A stretch of 64,000 nt of DNA from Bryum argenteum. Lineage: Eukaryota; Streptophyta; Bryopsida; Bryales; Bryaceae. The first letter of the stretch is position 1. Each line of letters opens with the position of its first letter. Made by a program: the position numbers and the translations under genes. The stretch is from the NCBI GenBank assembly GCA_037043015.1, contig CM073321.1, forward strand, positions 2,175,001 through 2,239,000, read 5' to 3'. The notes under the pieces were generated by a model. It was not told the DNA's origin and searched no databases. It worked only from the letters and a program-made list of their open reading frames with translations. Below are positions 23,072-35,259 of this stretch, piece after piece.

Positions 23072-24708
23072 CACTACAAGGATATATGTGACCTAATTGA
23101 CAAGACATTGACGTAATTCAGTCAACTGTCCCGTCAATTAGGAGACCCTGATTCGGTCACTTATTAACAAAAACATGTCGATTCGGCTGTCAAATCGGAC
23201 AAGAATACACGTCAGCAAGTTCTTACGGTGAGAGGAAAAAAAAAAAAAAAAGCTTTTCTTCCGCTGCCCGAAATTTTCGGGCAATAGTTACTTTTAAAAA
23301 GCTTTTTACTGATTCCACGCCGACAACTTCGGAAGTACTGATCCATACTGGTATCGAACTCGGGACCTCGTGAGTCCAAACTTGTTACCTCACCAACCCG
23401 ACCTCCATTCAACTCGATGATAAGGAGTAATTTGTTTCATTTATATAGAATTGTTGTTTCCAAACTCAGCAGACTTTGGCGGCCATTTTGACATAGTAAA
23501 ACAACTTTTTTCAAAAACCTTTAGACTAAGAAAAGGTGGTAAATCAAGTTAAGTTTCATCTCCAAAAATCTGTTTGTCATTTAAAGCCTCCATTCAAAAG
23601 TTATAGACAAAATTCAAAGAGGGTGTTTGAAAATATCAAAAAAGAAAATTCCTTACTACCCGTCTTTGAATTTTGTCTATAACTTTTGATTGGAGGCTTT
23701 AAATGACAAACGAACTTTTGGAGATGAAACTTTACTTGGTTTACTAGCTTTTTTTATCCCAAAAATTTTTGAAAAAAACTATTCTACTATGACAAAATTC
23801 TTGCTAAAGTCTGCTGATTTTGTTTAAATCCCTAAATGACCTTCACGCCCCCATGCAGCTTCTAGAAGTAGAAAGTGAGAAAATTATGGTTCTTGGGCTG
23901 TGAATTATAGGATGACATGTAAATGTTGGGTATTTTTCAAGTTTTCTTAACCCCAAACCGTCCGTGTGTGTTTTTGGGAGCTCAAAACCTTGAAACTTCG
24001 ATTTTCTACCTCTATGCATTCCCAAGGTCAGAAACCAAAGTTATTTTTTTTGAAACTTCCAACCGTAAGATCTTGTACTTAAGACAATTTTTAGTTAATG
24101 TTCAAAAATGAACCGTTGGATGTTTACCATTTGCGAGATCATAACATCCAAAGTTTGTCTCCCAAGCTTTTTGGGCATTGTCAAGATTGTTTTGGAAACT
24201 TTGGAGGTCGCCCTTGTAAAATTGGTAAACTTTTTGACCAAGAGCCCTTAGGAACTTAAGTAGTACTTTGGTTATGAACGTAATTCCAATTCTTTTTTGA
24301 AAACCTAAATTTAAATTGCCCGATCTTGGCTCGCACATCGAGAATTGCCCTAGAAGATTCAAAAATTGAAATTCCACTTTGCAAATTTTACCACACCCAC
24401 TTTGCAGTATAAGGAGCGCCAAGTAAAAATTTTAGGCAGAAAATATTACCTTCAACACCTTTATCTAGGTTGCCCGAAATTGCAAAAACCCATTTCGGGC
24501 TTCAAAGACGGTTAGGGGTTAAGTGCCCCCGTTTTAGCAATTCCACGCTGGTCAAAAATAAAAAAGTTGACAAGAAGTTGACAAGGAGTTGACAAAAACA
24601 TTTATAATTTCCAAAGTGACAGAAGTTGGGCTGCGAGCCTGCGACTTCGTCATTTTGGACATTTTTTTGTCAACTATTGGTCATATCGGGCCCTATTTCC
24701 TTGTAGTG
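23072..24708. mobile_element. Small CACTA-type element 2, 1,637 bp
   Basis: The left end is CACTACAAGGATATATG. The right end is its inverted counterpart (TTTCCTTGTAGTG). It is flanked on both sides by ATA (23,069-23,071 and 24,709-24,711), the 3-bp duplication expected for CACTA/EnSpm. Inside is an inverted repeat of about 150 bp per arm around 23,640 (for example CTTTAAATGACAAAC). It encodes no transposase. Confidence 0.8.
23330..23405 (-). repeat. tRNA-like (SINE-like) fragment inside CACTA 2
   Basis: Read on the minus strand, the stretch contains GGGTTGGTGAGGTAACAAG, then GGACTCACGAGGTCCC, then GAGTTCGATACC. These resemble a tRNA D-arm, anticodon arm and T-arm with a box-B core (GTTCGATACC). 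The arms do not pair into a full cloverleaf as far as I can see, so I do not call a functional tRNA. Confidence 0.3.
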
Positions 24709-24858
24709 ATATGACAAGGTCACTTCCTCTAATACTGCGCTTGCATACGATGAAGACTTAAAAGCATATCTAAACTCCGGAAGTGAATGCTCATATATTA
24801 TGGCCTCATTCATGATACTCAAGAAAAAATTCATCTCATTTACCTCTCCATCTATTCT

Positions 24859-25491
24859 TCAATTACTGCTCCCCTCATTTTCTTCAACAGCATTCAATAT
24901 CTTCGAAGTACCTATTCGCTCTCTGATTGCATCTTCATCATCACCATCCTCCTTTGCAACACTTTCATCTTCAACTCCATCATCTTTGTAACTCGAGCGT
25001 GCATCATCCTATAATCCAACGAAAAAATCAGTAAACACATAATCATAAACATTCTTTGAGAAAACCATTAATTATCACCGTACCTTTCTTCCAGAATCCA
25101 CACCAACACCATTGCCTCTAGCATCGCCTCCAATGTAATAACTTTAGGAATCACTTGAAGTTGATGTACTTCGTCCACGCTCTAGCTCGTTAAAGAAACT
25201 CTTAGTCACATCTTCATCTCCCAGGATTACGGTATCGGCGGTCTCGACAACCGTGTCAAGATTTATAGAGCACATCTTCTCACTTCGCCTGAACTGTGGC
25301 CCAACCTCTTCATCGTCTCTGTCGATATGAGCAGGACCACGCTCTTCCGCACTTGACCGAGACACTCCCTCCTTACGCAAAGCGCTCCGCTTCAAGGCTT
25401 CGGTATTACTAAACCTTGTCCCACCCCTCCTTCTCTTTCTCTTAGGCATACTCTCATTTGATCTCCCAAATCCGTGGCTCACATCATCCAT
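24859..25491 (-). pseudogene. MULE accessory gene, copy B
   Basis: Exon 1 starts at ATG 25,491 (MDDVSHGF), carries a basic nuclear-localisation-like run (PKRKRRRGGTRF, ALKRSALRK), an acidic middle and a Ser-rich end, and reaches a donor at 25,083-25,082 (AGAAAG|GTACGG). Exon 2 (25,008-24,859) begins after TTATAG with DDARSSYKDDGVEDES and stays acidic to a TGA. A TAA inside exon 1, near 25,144, is the only clear defect; copy A lacks that stop at this position. The two-exon structure is shared with copy A. The product is a small charged, probably nuclear protein whose role is unknown. No zinc finger or catalytic motif is seen. Confidence 0.55.
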
Positions 25492-26049
25492 GACCTCGAG
25501 TCGTTGTAAAATCAAACACAGCCGAAGTCGACTCAAATCCTGAACCTCCAAAAACACAACACATCTAATAACAATACAAGAAAGGGTCGATATTTTCGTC
25601 CTCCCTCTATTTAAACACTTTCGACTACCATGCGAGGGACCTAATATCTTAATCTGATCATTAATTATAGCAACTGCAATGACGGCTCGCAAAGCGCCAT
25701 ATCTGACAGTATCTGACAAATGATGCTAATCCAATTTTTAAATATACATCCAGCTACTCTGAGAAAGACGGCCGCCGTCACCTTTCCGAAAGGAAAGACT
25801 GCACAATTTAATGATCTTGTTTAATCTTGCCCATTCAATGACATCATCTAATTTTGTGAAACAAACCAACTAGGTAATTTAATACAATTAATTTACCAGC
25901 CAATTATTACTTACTAACGCTACCGTCATATTCTACCAAAAAGAGACTCTTAGTAGCCTCTTCTTTCTATTATAAATACCTTCAAACATATGGTTTCAGT
26001 TTCTCTCACCTTCACACAACACATCTCCTGTTGCTTGCGATCAAGCACA
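25492..26049. promoter_or_regulatory. Divergent promoter region, MULE copy B, with TATA box
   Basis: This region lies between two head-to-head genes. A TATAAATA box sits at 25,971-25,978, about 72 bp before the transposase ATG at 26,050, which is a usual plant distance once a 5' leader is allowed for. Confidence 0.5.
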
Positions 26050-29000
26050 ATGGATTCCCTTCTGAACGTCATAGAGATTAGTTCCAGCATTTCGTCCGCT
26101 CCAACACGCATTCCACGTGGGCCAGATGGCGTGGCTGTTGTCACTCCCAAATGGCTTGCCCTTCAATTTGGATACAATGAGTCTTCCTTATGGTTAGAAC
26201 TCGAGGTACTAGACCCAGCTTCCCTACTTGTTGAGTACGCCGCGTTTGAAGCACATGTGCTTCATGATAACAACAGCAGTATCAGATCAGGCAAATACCG
26301 CTTCTATGGAATTTTGGAGTCCGTCATGAACGTAAGTACTGTTCTCTTAACTCCTTGTACCTCTTCTACTATCTTAAATGCAGCTCCGCTCCTAGCTCGT
26401 GTCAAAATCAAACCAGGTCGTCGCGTGAGTATAGATTTGTCAGATTCTTCTAGCAACGAAAAAACATCTCCCGTTCACACTTGTCGCCCTCCGTCAAAGC
26501 TCCATTCACCAAGTTCTGTTTTGAACCCCTCTGTGGATTTAAGCCCTTTGCCGTTTGTCATAGGCTAGAAAACCCAAAAAATTTCTACCTTCTCTTCTGA
26601 AACTCAGTTCCATGTCAGGGAGCAAAACTATCTTGAAGAAAATCAACTTTGAAACCATCCATACTGTCTGTACTCCATCACTTCTTCCGTCTTTCAATGG
26701 AGATGTTCTATACATCCTACCTCCGGTCACCCCCTCATCTGTTCGTAGGAATGCCAATTCTATGGAAGGAATGGACAAGCGCTTCGATGGCCATGTGTGG
26801 ACGAGAACGATGACCACAAACATCAGCAACACCCTTGGCTCATCCTTTCGCTATTCAAGTTGTGTGGGTCATTTGCAGTGTCACAATCAATATTGGAATT
26901 TCTTGGAACGACAGGAACGGACTGCAGAAGTAAACGAGGTGGAGTTCGAGGGCATTACCAAAGATCCATTTGCGGTTGGCAAAGGACATCCACCTTCCTC
27001 CACCATTGTCTGTAAGATTTGCAAAGAACCTCCAGTCTGTGTTGCTTAGTGCTCCGCTAGAATCTTCTATGTCTTCAGGAATGATGATCAGGAGCGTGCC
27101 TGTATTCATATTGGTACAGATGAACACCCTGTGAAGGTCAGAGTGTATAGATGCACAAAAAAGAAGATAGATGAGTTATTAGAGGAGCATGTCGACCGAA
27201 ATCTCCAAGCAACAGTTTCCAAAATTGTCATGGAAACTAGCAAAGATCTGTTAGGAAATATCCTACTCCGTGATGAAGGTGATCCTATAACCACGCAGCT
27301 TTCTTTCCAAGAGTTAGAGCCAGTTTTCGAACAGTGTAGAGAGTTGAACTCTCCTGCCATATGGCACCGTGTCTACACTTTTAGATATTTGCGCAGGTAT
27401 GGAGTTTTGTGTGAGCCTAATTCCCGGTGGCCGGATTTTAAGCCACAAGTTTGGGCCGTGGGGGTGGAGTGCAATAACAATTAGCCTTCCAAGCAATGTC
27501 CTTTTGACTTCTATCTTAGAAATTTCAGCGCATCTTTCAAATTCCTACTTAGATCTAACTTGTATTAACATCCCTTCTTCTTGATTCCCATACAACCCAT
27601 AACCATATGAAGGATAACAAGTCCTTAAACATGCAACTCTTAGTTGAACACAAATTAGGGTTGGTTGGAAATTTCGGGCAGCGCTTCCGCGTTGTTTACA
27701 ATTTCCCGACTTTTTAACCTGAATATATGAATTCAGCCTAAATTTGGGCAGCGCTTCCGCACTACCCTTACACGTGGTGCATATTAACTACCCAAAACAA
27801 TAATTCAGCAGGGCGTATTCATTCAACAAAACAACATCACGTCATTATGAAGCAACACAAATAAGGGACAAAACAATCAATTTTTTGGGCAAATAAATTG
27901 TCGTTTCTCAAGATAAAGTTCACAGATCCTACCTTGTTCAATCCACACCATCTAGCAAAGAAGGATAATGCATGGAGAGTGAAGAATGGGGGAAGAGGGC
28001 TCCCTCCATAATATCACCTTGTCCTCCCTCCGTATTATCACGGAGGAAGGGAACAGGGCATCGTAGTCGTATCTTGCCTCGAATTCCCGACCACGAGCTT
28101 GCCTTCAAACTCCAAGCTGATTGTCCGAGGCAGGGTTGAAATGCTGATCGATCAGCTCGTGAGCCGGCGCTACTGCCGATGCACCGTCGGTAATGCTGGC
28201 TGGCCTTCGAGGTCGCTTCTGCTGGCCGTTCCAATGCCGGCAACAATACCGATCGGCGCTCTATCACCGTAAATGGAGGCTGCTCCGGTATCGAAGTCGT
28301 CTGCTTCTGATCGTTATCACTGTTACCGTAGCGGTGGTAGTCGTCGATCTTGCTTCCTGGCCGGCGTGATCAGCTCCGTTGCTGTCGCTTCCTTTCCGTG
28401 CTTCGGAGATGCTCCTTTGAACTCCGGCTGGTACCTCGTGATCGCCGTGACCGTTGTCGCTGTGCGGCACGATTGAATTGCCGGTACTTGTGCTGGTCTC
28501 TGCCGGTTGCAGCTCCGTCACCGCTCCGGCCCTTGCTGCCGATCGGTCTGCCACATCGCCGACATTCTGCTGCCCTAATTGCTGACTCCGACCGCAGCTC
28601 CGATGCTAGCTCGTCCCCCTCGTTGTCGTCGCCTGCTCAGGTCGGTGGTCGCCGCTCGATACGGCTGATACTTGCGCCGATCGCCGTGTTGTTGGCGGTA
28701 GTGCCGGACCGGCTGCTACCTTAGTCCACAGTTCTGCAACCCAAACCCTCGCACTCTTCCTCTACTGCCACACATCCACTTCTACAAAAATACCCACAAA
28801 AAACGTGACAGTTCTAGATCTCAACCAGATCTATCGTCACACACAATTCAGCACCAATCCCTAGATCCACACGCAAAATCATGAAAAAAAAACCAAGCAA
28901 CACCTAAAAACTAGCCTAACGGCTCCTCTTCCGACTAACTCCCTCCCTGGCTGATCCAAGGAGGTTGAAGCAAAGAGCTTCATCCGTCCAATTGGACGGA

Positions 29001-31446
29001 TTTCCATTCATAGCTTTTCCTAAACAATTAGGCAAGATAAGGGCACCAAACCTCATACTAGGGGTTTTGTAGAAGGTAAGGGCAAAATGGGGCACCCCGA
29101 CCCTACTTAGAAATACGTAATCGCTAAACCACACTAAAAACTCGCCATTTAATATATTGGCGTTCAACAAAAATACCAATTTGGTATAATTTAGAGCAAG
29201 GCCGGGCCGCTTGTGCCAAAACCCCCTTTGAGACCACGGGTATTCCGTGAATCTACGAAATGAGCTAAAAAGCCTAATTAAACCCTGGAAACACGACAAT
29301 TACGCGCTAACCCTTGCGGGAATGCATTCCCGCTAGAGTGAACCGTTTCGCGAGTTCACATTTTGGATGGAATCACCAAGCTCAGAGGGCTTGGCAACTG
29401 GGCCGTTGTACAAGGAAACATGTTCCTAGGGCAAGGAGACAACTCCGACAAAGTCTTCATTTTCAAAATGTCCGAGGTCGGCCCTGCTAGCGGTGTTGAC
29501 CTTGTCCGCCGAATGCAGCCTGGCGACAACCTCTTCCACGCTTGGATGATTTTTGACCACGTCAAACGAGTCAAAACTGGACAACGATGGCGTGCCATGT
29601 GTACGACTCCCGATACCAACGCATTCTTACTATTGCTTGTTGTGATTTCCAATCAGAGGATAGCGGAGCTCAACTTGTATAAATAGGAAGAACCTAAACC
29701 GGGTTATGGCTAGGCACGGAGTACCAAAGCCCGAGTTCTAAGGATTTATGGGTGACAGTGCTCAAGCCAATTGGAATGTTGTGCGCATCATTTATGGATC
29801 GGGGAACCCTACAATTCCCATGGAAGGCCGTGAACGAACGTGTTACTTCCATTGGACGCAGTCTCTTGAGAAACTCACTAAACAATACATCGTTCACGAC
29901 CTACAAGATCAACACAAGATTCTTTATAAGCAATACAAAGACGCCTACACCATGGAAGAGCCTGAGACGTGCTACTAGGCCATCAAAGCGTAGTGGTCGT
30001 CATCGAACGCCACTTTGGAAAGTGGGCTCCAACACCTAGGCCATTGGCTAGCGTACTGACATTTCCGCTACAGACAATGGGGTGGATTTATGGAATTAGT
30101 GAGTTTCCTTACCTATACTTTTTATTACTTATTTCTGATTCGATTTTATCATTTTCATTATATAGGTGAATGTTCCTGTTCCTTTGTTCAGAATTCAAAA
30201 GTTACGTTTTTGAAAGAAACAGTTTATAAGTCAGAAGTCTTTTGCTGCACATGTACTTATTGTAGACTCAAGAAAAACAAAATTATTCAATCATGTATTA
30301 AATTGTCATGTAGAAATGCAATGCAGGAAAAAAAAAACTCTCTAGAAGAGTTAGGGGAGATGCCGTTCTGTAACCTTGCTCAGACGATATACAACAAATG
30401 GTTACAAGCGTCTGGCAATAAGGGGGGGGACCTTTACGTCGCGGCTGTTGACGATTATGTTCGCGCATTTCTCTATGTAGTGGCTTATCATCAATTCAAC
30501 AAAGGTGGCGAAGGTGGTTCTGGCCCATCTACATAGGAACTTCGACTTTGCGCCGCCCGACGCAAAGCTCATCGAACAGGAGATCCATTAGATATCAACA
30601 AGGCCGTACTGAATTTTCCTGAAGCTCAAGTTTTCTGTACTCGTGACGCCCACTTGGAGGGAGCTCAGGTGTTTGGAACAAAGAAACGGAAGGCAAATGT
30701 TCCAATTGGAGCGGAAGAAGAAACACATTGACCTGACACCGTGAGCTTCTCACGTCCTCAAATCGGGAGAAGGGTTACCCGAGCTTGTGCTGTGAGTTTG
30801 GGTACTATCTATGGAGAAGACGAAGTCCAAGAAAGCCCGCTGGAACCATCTACTTCTGCGGGACAGAGTATCAGTATGGCGTTTGAAAATAGGGACAAAT
30901 CTAACACGTAGTGAAATCCAGGCGTTGAAGAATGCAGGATTCCAACTACCACAAAAGGAGCGCTTTCCCATAAACCGGACATTCAATAACATTGTTCTTC
31001 CATGAGACTTATCGGTGCCGGATGATGCAATCGTTTTTCCCAAATCAAGAAAATCCAAGAATCTCTGTCGAGTCACTTCTGCAACACCATAGTTGATGAA
31101 GGGAGTCAATTCGGCTCGGGCTTTGCAAGCCAACATACTCAAGGTGACCATGATACCGCAGCCTGGTTTTGGTTGTATTGTCGACTTGGAGTCGGATTCA
31201 GGGTCAGTTTATCAAGTCTCAATAAGTGCATTGCCTAATTGTACTTGCTCAGTGATGAAGGACACAATCGCTAAGTTGGGTAGGAAAGGATGTCCATGTA
31301 GACCCTGTAAGCACCTTTACTATATCTTTGTTAGGGTTTGTAATTTTGATGCCAATAGCGACCTTTTCGTCCACGCGCCTACCTTCAGTTTCAATGAGGT
31401 GAAAAATATTCTAGAGTGTGGAGTCCTTGACCATGCAGGAGACTAG
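26050..31446 (+). pseudogene. MULE-type transposase, copy B, interrupted by an LTR-like insertion
   Basis: Leader region from MDSLLNVIEIS; a frame change near 26,570; GCM/WRKY-like zinc-binding region (RTMTTNISNTLGSSFRY, VGHLQCHN, KICKEPPVCV, then a TAG at about 27,047, then ACIHIGTDEHPVKV). After the insertion at 27,410-29,360 the DDE core continues (DSAQANWNVVRIIYGSG, CYFHWTQSLEK). The intron at 30,099-30,326 has GT-AG ends at the same place as in copy A. The C-terminus has an intact-looking SWIM finger (CTC, then CRPCKHLYY) and ends FSFNEVKNI...LDHAGD. Such proteins bind element ends through the zinc finger and cut DNA with the DDE core. Several stops and frameshifts (for example near 29,690 and 30,540) show this copy is inactive. 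Confidence 0.75.
27410..29360. mobile_element. LTR-like insertion (probable solo LTR), 1,951 bp
   Basis: It begins TGTGAGCC and ends GTTCACA, giving TG...CA ends with a short inverted repeat (TGTGA/TCACA). It is flanked by TTTTG on both sides (27,405-27,409 and 29,361-29,365), a 5-bp duplication typical of LTR elements. Removing it with one TTTTG rejoins the MULE frame at the point where copy A reads on. It has no gag or pol. The central 28,000-28,730 part is GC-rich, and its open frames look like chance. A solo LTR left by recombination fits best; a non-autonomous element cannot be excluded. Confidence 0.75.
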
Positions 31447-31449
31447 AGG

Positions 31450-32062
31450 ACACCCCACACATACTCTATATATTATACTATAATATTGATTCTTTCCTAT
31501 CTTATGTACTATGATTTCACAATTTTGTGAAAATCAATATATATATAAAATTTAATGTTTTAAAATCTTTGTTCCTATTTAACAAATGTTACGCTTGTAA
31601 GTAGTTATCATGCACATGCAATCTAATTGTTTGATTTCAGTAATGTCTTTAGATGCATCTGAAGTATGTTTAATTGTAAAATTCTGTCTCCCAATTCCAC
31701 GGGATTAGGGTCCAAAATCCACGGTAATAAGTTAAGAATATTTAGTGTTCCCAGGAATATTCTTTAATTTTTTAAAAAAAATTAAATTTTTCTTACTAAA
31801 AATACGAAATAACTACTCTAAAATCAGAAATTCTGCCCTCACCACTCACCGCTCTACGCTCTACGCTCACACCCCGGCTATGTCCATGGGTACGTCGGAG
31901 GTACTATGAGTTCAACACTGCGAATTGAGTAACTTTGGGTATACAATTTGTGCTTTAATTGTACCAATTCTGTCTACTCCCCCGATATGTACCTCACTTT
32001 GAACTTCGGTACCCAAATCTATGTACAATTGTGTACTAATTCATTGGTTTTGTTGTCTACAG
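31450..32062. other. MULE 3' flank and upstream region of the next gene
   Basis: The first part is AT-rich MULE 3' sequence. From about 31,890, words such as GGTACTATGAG, GTACCAATTC and GTACAATTGTGTAC appear, a GTAC-rich style that recurs at 33,090-33,310, 35,290, 38,250 and 40,970. It ends with a likely splice acceptor, TTGTCTACAG (32,062). Confidence 0.45.
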
Positions 32063-34124
32063 ACCCGGTTTTTTATGGGTTTCAGAGATGTCTATCCTGA
32101 GTGCAGAATCAAACAAAGGGCTTTTGAAAGATTAAAGCCGTGGTATGTAAAAACTTTGAAGGACCAGAATACATGTTGCTGCATCTATCATGTTGAGATG
32201 GAAATGATGAAACAGGGTTTATATGGATTGAGAGACCTCCAAAGGGGGTTACATTCTTCATTGCGGTGTAATTGTACTTGTCAAGTATGTGGTCCCGATA
32301 GTGAGAAATGTGAAGCTCATTCCCATGTATATGAAAGTTTAACCCATATGTGGAATGCTTGTGTGTGTGCAAAAGGAGATCTAGATAAGTGGCACCGCCT
32401 AGATTGTTTGATGGGTCGCTGCTTGGATTGTGGGGTCACCAATTTGGACTTCTGTCCATACGTGTTGTCCATGTGTGCTGACCAAAAATTGAAGTGGAAA
32501 TGTTTTGAGAAACTAACATTTGGGATTGATGAGGAGTTTAGGCAAGAAAAAAAAAGGATTCAAGAGGTCTTTAATAAAAACCTCATGGGGTGAGTTCCTT
32601 GCATACTTAAAGACTATGGTAGGTGCTTTTGTCACACACAACTTTCTGGCAAATTGGCAGGATTTTGAGTGTAGGAGGATGATGGATAACCTTCCTTGTC
32701 GTGTGTTAATCTCGCATATTGACTTTACGGAGAATTATTTGTTTGCCATTCAAAATGAAGTCGAGTCTATGCATTGGTTTAGGACAAGTATTACAATACT
32801 TGTTCATATTACGTCGTATAGAATACCTCCCGGGATAGATGCTCAGGACACTGGGATTCTTAAGCACACACATTACTATACTAGCAATGATAAAAAACAC
32901 GATAGTTTGTTTGTGCGACATTGTTTGTATTTGCATTGGAATTGGTTGCTTGCATTAGGTTTAAGACCCTCTGAACATTGGGTCTACAGCGATGGCTGTG
33001 CCGCACAGCTAAAGGGTGCAATTTTTATACTCCAAATATACGGTGTAGTACACATCAACAGTTATTGGAGTTCTTTCTTAGAACGCAAAGTAAAAGTGAT
33101 AGGGTGTCTTATACAATTGTATATTACCTTGAGTACAAAGTTTGGTACGCTGCGTATATATGTAAGGGTGTTATACAATGATAAGGCGACGAATGAGTAC
33201 AAAGTCTGGTACTCTTTGTATGCTCATGTACATGCATTTGTACCTATTTTAGAAGGTCTTGCATTTTTGCCATGTAATATTTTCTTGAAGTGTGGCTTGA
33301 CTGCAACTTGGCTCAGGTGAGTGGAATGGAGCGGGGGCTGTGGTGAAGAGGCCCCTTAGGACGCACCAAATTCAACACTCTGAGGATGAGTTATCAAATG
33401 CCCAGCATTGTGTTGATCTTTTAAAATCAAGATTTTCACATCGTGTCTTAAGTTCTTATGAACAATCCAAAGTGGTGCCCATTTCTTGTGAATTTTGGCA
33501 TATTGGTATTGTTGATGTGGATAGGTCTGCAGATTGGGGTTGTAAGACGATATCTGGCTCAAGGCAAATTCACTCTATAATGGGAGCATCTCAGACTGAC
33601 CCTACTTTACTAATGGTTCGAGAATTGTCATGTTTTGTGCTGCTTGCATAGACCAGGATTGGAGCAATTGCGAGCAGCATTCCCATGTGGGGCAATGGCG
33701 ACCAGTACGGTTGAGGCTAAACGATGCTGAAGCAGTGCAACAACAGATAGAAGCAAATAATGATCCAGCAAATTGGTCTCATGGTGGGCTTGGTTGGAGA
33801 CATGGTCAATTGGTCCAAGTAGGGAACAATTTCATGGTACCTCCTGAGGAGGGGAATGATGAAGGAGTGGATCTCTATATCCTCCAATGTCTGAAGGCTA
33901 AGTCCCAAGTTGAAGAAGGTTTTCTTTGTCTATGGGATGGAGATTTTCGAAGGGGGGAGTATGTGCTTTGTGGCACTTACTATCAAAAGAATGGGACGGG
34001 ACACAACACATATGTGTTTTTAGATAGGTCTAAGATAGCACATGTAGATGCTCATTTAGTGCGTGCTTGTAAATTCCCCATGGTATTGGCTGATCACACG
34101 GTTAGTGGTGACATTGCTTTATAA
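32063..34124 (+). pseudogene. Transposase-like protein of an unnamed eukaryotic family
   Basis: Order of visible parts: YPECRIKQRAFERLKPWYV and a Cys-rich region (CCCIYH, CNCTCQVCG); FVTHNFLANWQDF; HIDFTENYLFAIQNE with ESMHW; HYYTSNDKKHDS; YSDGCAAQLKG; then GEWNGAGAVVKR; and a C-terminal Cys-rich and BAH-like part (CAACIDQDW, YYQKNGTGHNTYVFLD). I recall this motif chain from large repeated families in plants and cnidarians, where it behaves like an RNase H-fold transposase. The acidic residues in FTEN and SDG are candidate catalytic sites, by inference only. A putative intron (33,090-33,316, GT-AG, phase 0) splits it before GEWNG. One frameshift lies in an A-run near 32,570 and another near 33,635, so it is dead. 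Confidence 0.6.
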
Positions 34125-34373
34125 AAGCTACGGCTAGAGACCGAAGAAGTTCTAAAGGAGGCTCTCTCACAGTGGTGGTCATCGGACTTCCATTCTTGAG
34201 CTATGGAGGAGTTCAGTGGGAGGCTCCATACTTGTAAGTTCATTTTTGGTATCATAAAGGTAATTTTCAGTACCATCAAAAACAAAATCACTTGTGTTCT
34301 TGATTGTAGACCTAGTCTGATAAGAGAAACGGAGTTAAAGTGCTAAGTTCGGGGTCGCAAAATCATACCAAGG
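34125..34373. other. Possible 3' end of the transposase-like gene
   Basis: A weak continuation (RLETEEVLKEALSQWWSSDF) can be read after the stop at 34,124 in plus orientation. Beyond that I see nothing. Confidence 0.3.
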
Positions 34374-35259
34374 TGTCGCGACCCTAATAACTCCAAAGCA
34401 CTCTCCATTTTCCACAAGGTGCGGGAGTGAGGCCCCATCCCAAGCCTCACCCCTTGGAGCCGCCCCGGCTCCTCAAGGCAACATGTGCAAGTGAGGAGGG
34501 AGACCGCCCCTCCTCATAGTACTCTCTGGAGTCTTCGGTAGGCCCCCCCCTCTTGTGTTGAGGGGCCTTCCGTGACACACTTTTGTTTTGGAAGACCACC
34601 CGTTTTTGCCTTAGCCTCAAAAACGGGCCGTATCTTCTTCTCGGGCTAACTTGTAGCTCAGTGATCCAAATGGGACGTGCGAGCCCATTTTCAACATCTA
34701 CTCTTTGAGTAGATGTCGATACACTCCTCACTTGTTCCAATCGGAGCTTCCATGTGGGAGCTATGCTCCTCTGAACATTCGGAAGTCCCGGGAGGCAGCA
34801 GTCCTGGAGTCCCGAAGTCCCGATGCTTTGGAGAGCCATATCTCCCAAAGCATTGCTTTTCTCCTCTTAAGCTTAGCATTTTGGTAAGCTCTTGTGTGTA
34901 GCTTTCCAACGACATGCAACATGCCGCCATCCAAGAAGGACGACATTTTGAGTCCCGAAAGGCAACACTCCCAAGTCCCGGAGTGTCCCGGAACGCGCTT
35001 CAACTTTGGAGAGCCATATCTCATGACTCACAACTCCAAATTGCGCGTTCTTTGGACCCATGGGTGCGTGCTCAAAGAAGGTTTCCAACCATATAAGGCA
35101 CTCCACCCAGTTTGTCCCAAGCACGACGCCATTGCGTGCTGTTTGCTCGGGACTCCCCTTGGTCACTTCACCTTGTCTCTTGCCAAGCCCGGAACGTCAC
35201 TCCCGGGGTCCTCTTGGCTCACCACGGTGTTCGGGCATCCTTTGGAAAGGGATGTGACG
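34374..35259 (+). mobile_element. Solo LTR, copy 1, 886 bp
   Basis: It starts TGTCGCGACCC and ends GGATGTGACG, closely matching 45,029-46,462 in the same orientation. The ancestral ends were probably TGTC...GACA. Flanks are CAAGG and GAAGG, a 5-bp duplication with one mismatch. About 550 bp present in copy 2 (roughly 45,050-45,600) are missing here. Orientation is taken from the TGTCGCGACC start common in plant Ty3/gypsy LTRs. Open frames inside on both strands are ignored. Confidence 0.78.

Larger units (their letters stand above)
24780..31890. mobile_element. MULE copy B, two divergent genes, with a nested LTR-like insertion
   Basis: It has the same layout as copy A: accessory gene on the minus strand, intergenic promoter, transposase on the plus strand. 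The shared 3' non-coding end (CACTCACCGCTCTACGCTC) fades at GTCCATGG near 31,890. The left border is only estimated; CACTA 2 lies immediately to the left. This copy keeps more of the coding sequence and supplies the guide for reading copy A. Confidence 0.65.

Noticed and set aside
23330..23405. Functional tRNA gene on the minus strand
   Set aside because: A box-B-like word is present, but the arms do not form a complete cloverleaf and it lies inside a transposon.
28264..28724. GC-rich open frames on both strands in the LTR-like insertion
   Set aside because: Overlapping frames in high-GC sequence without any family motif; chance is sufficient.
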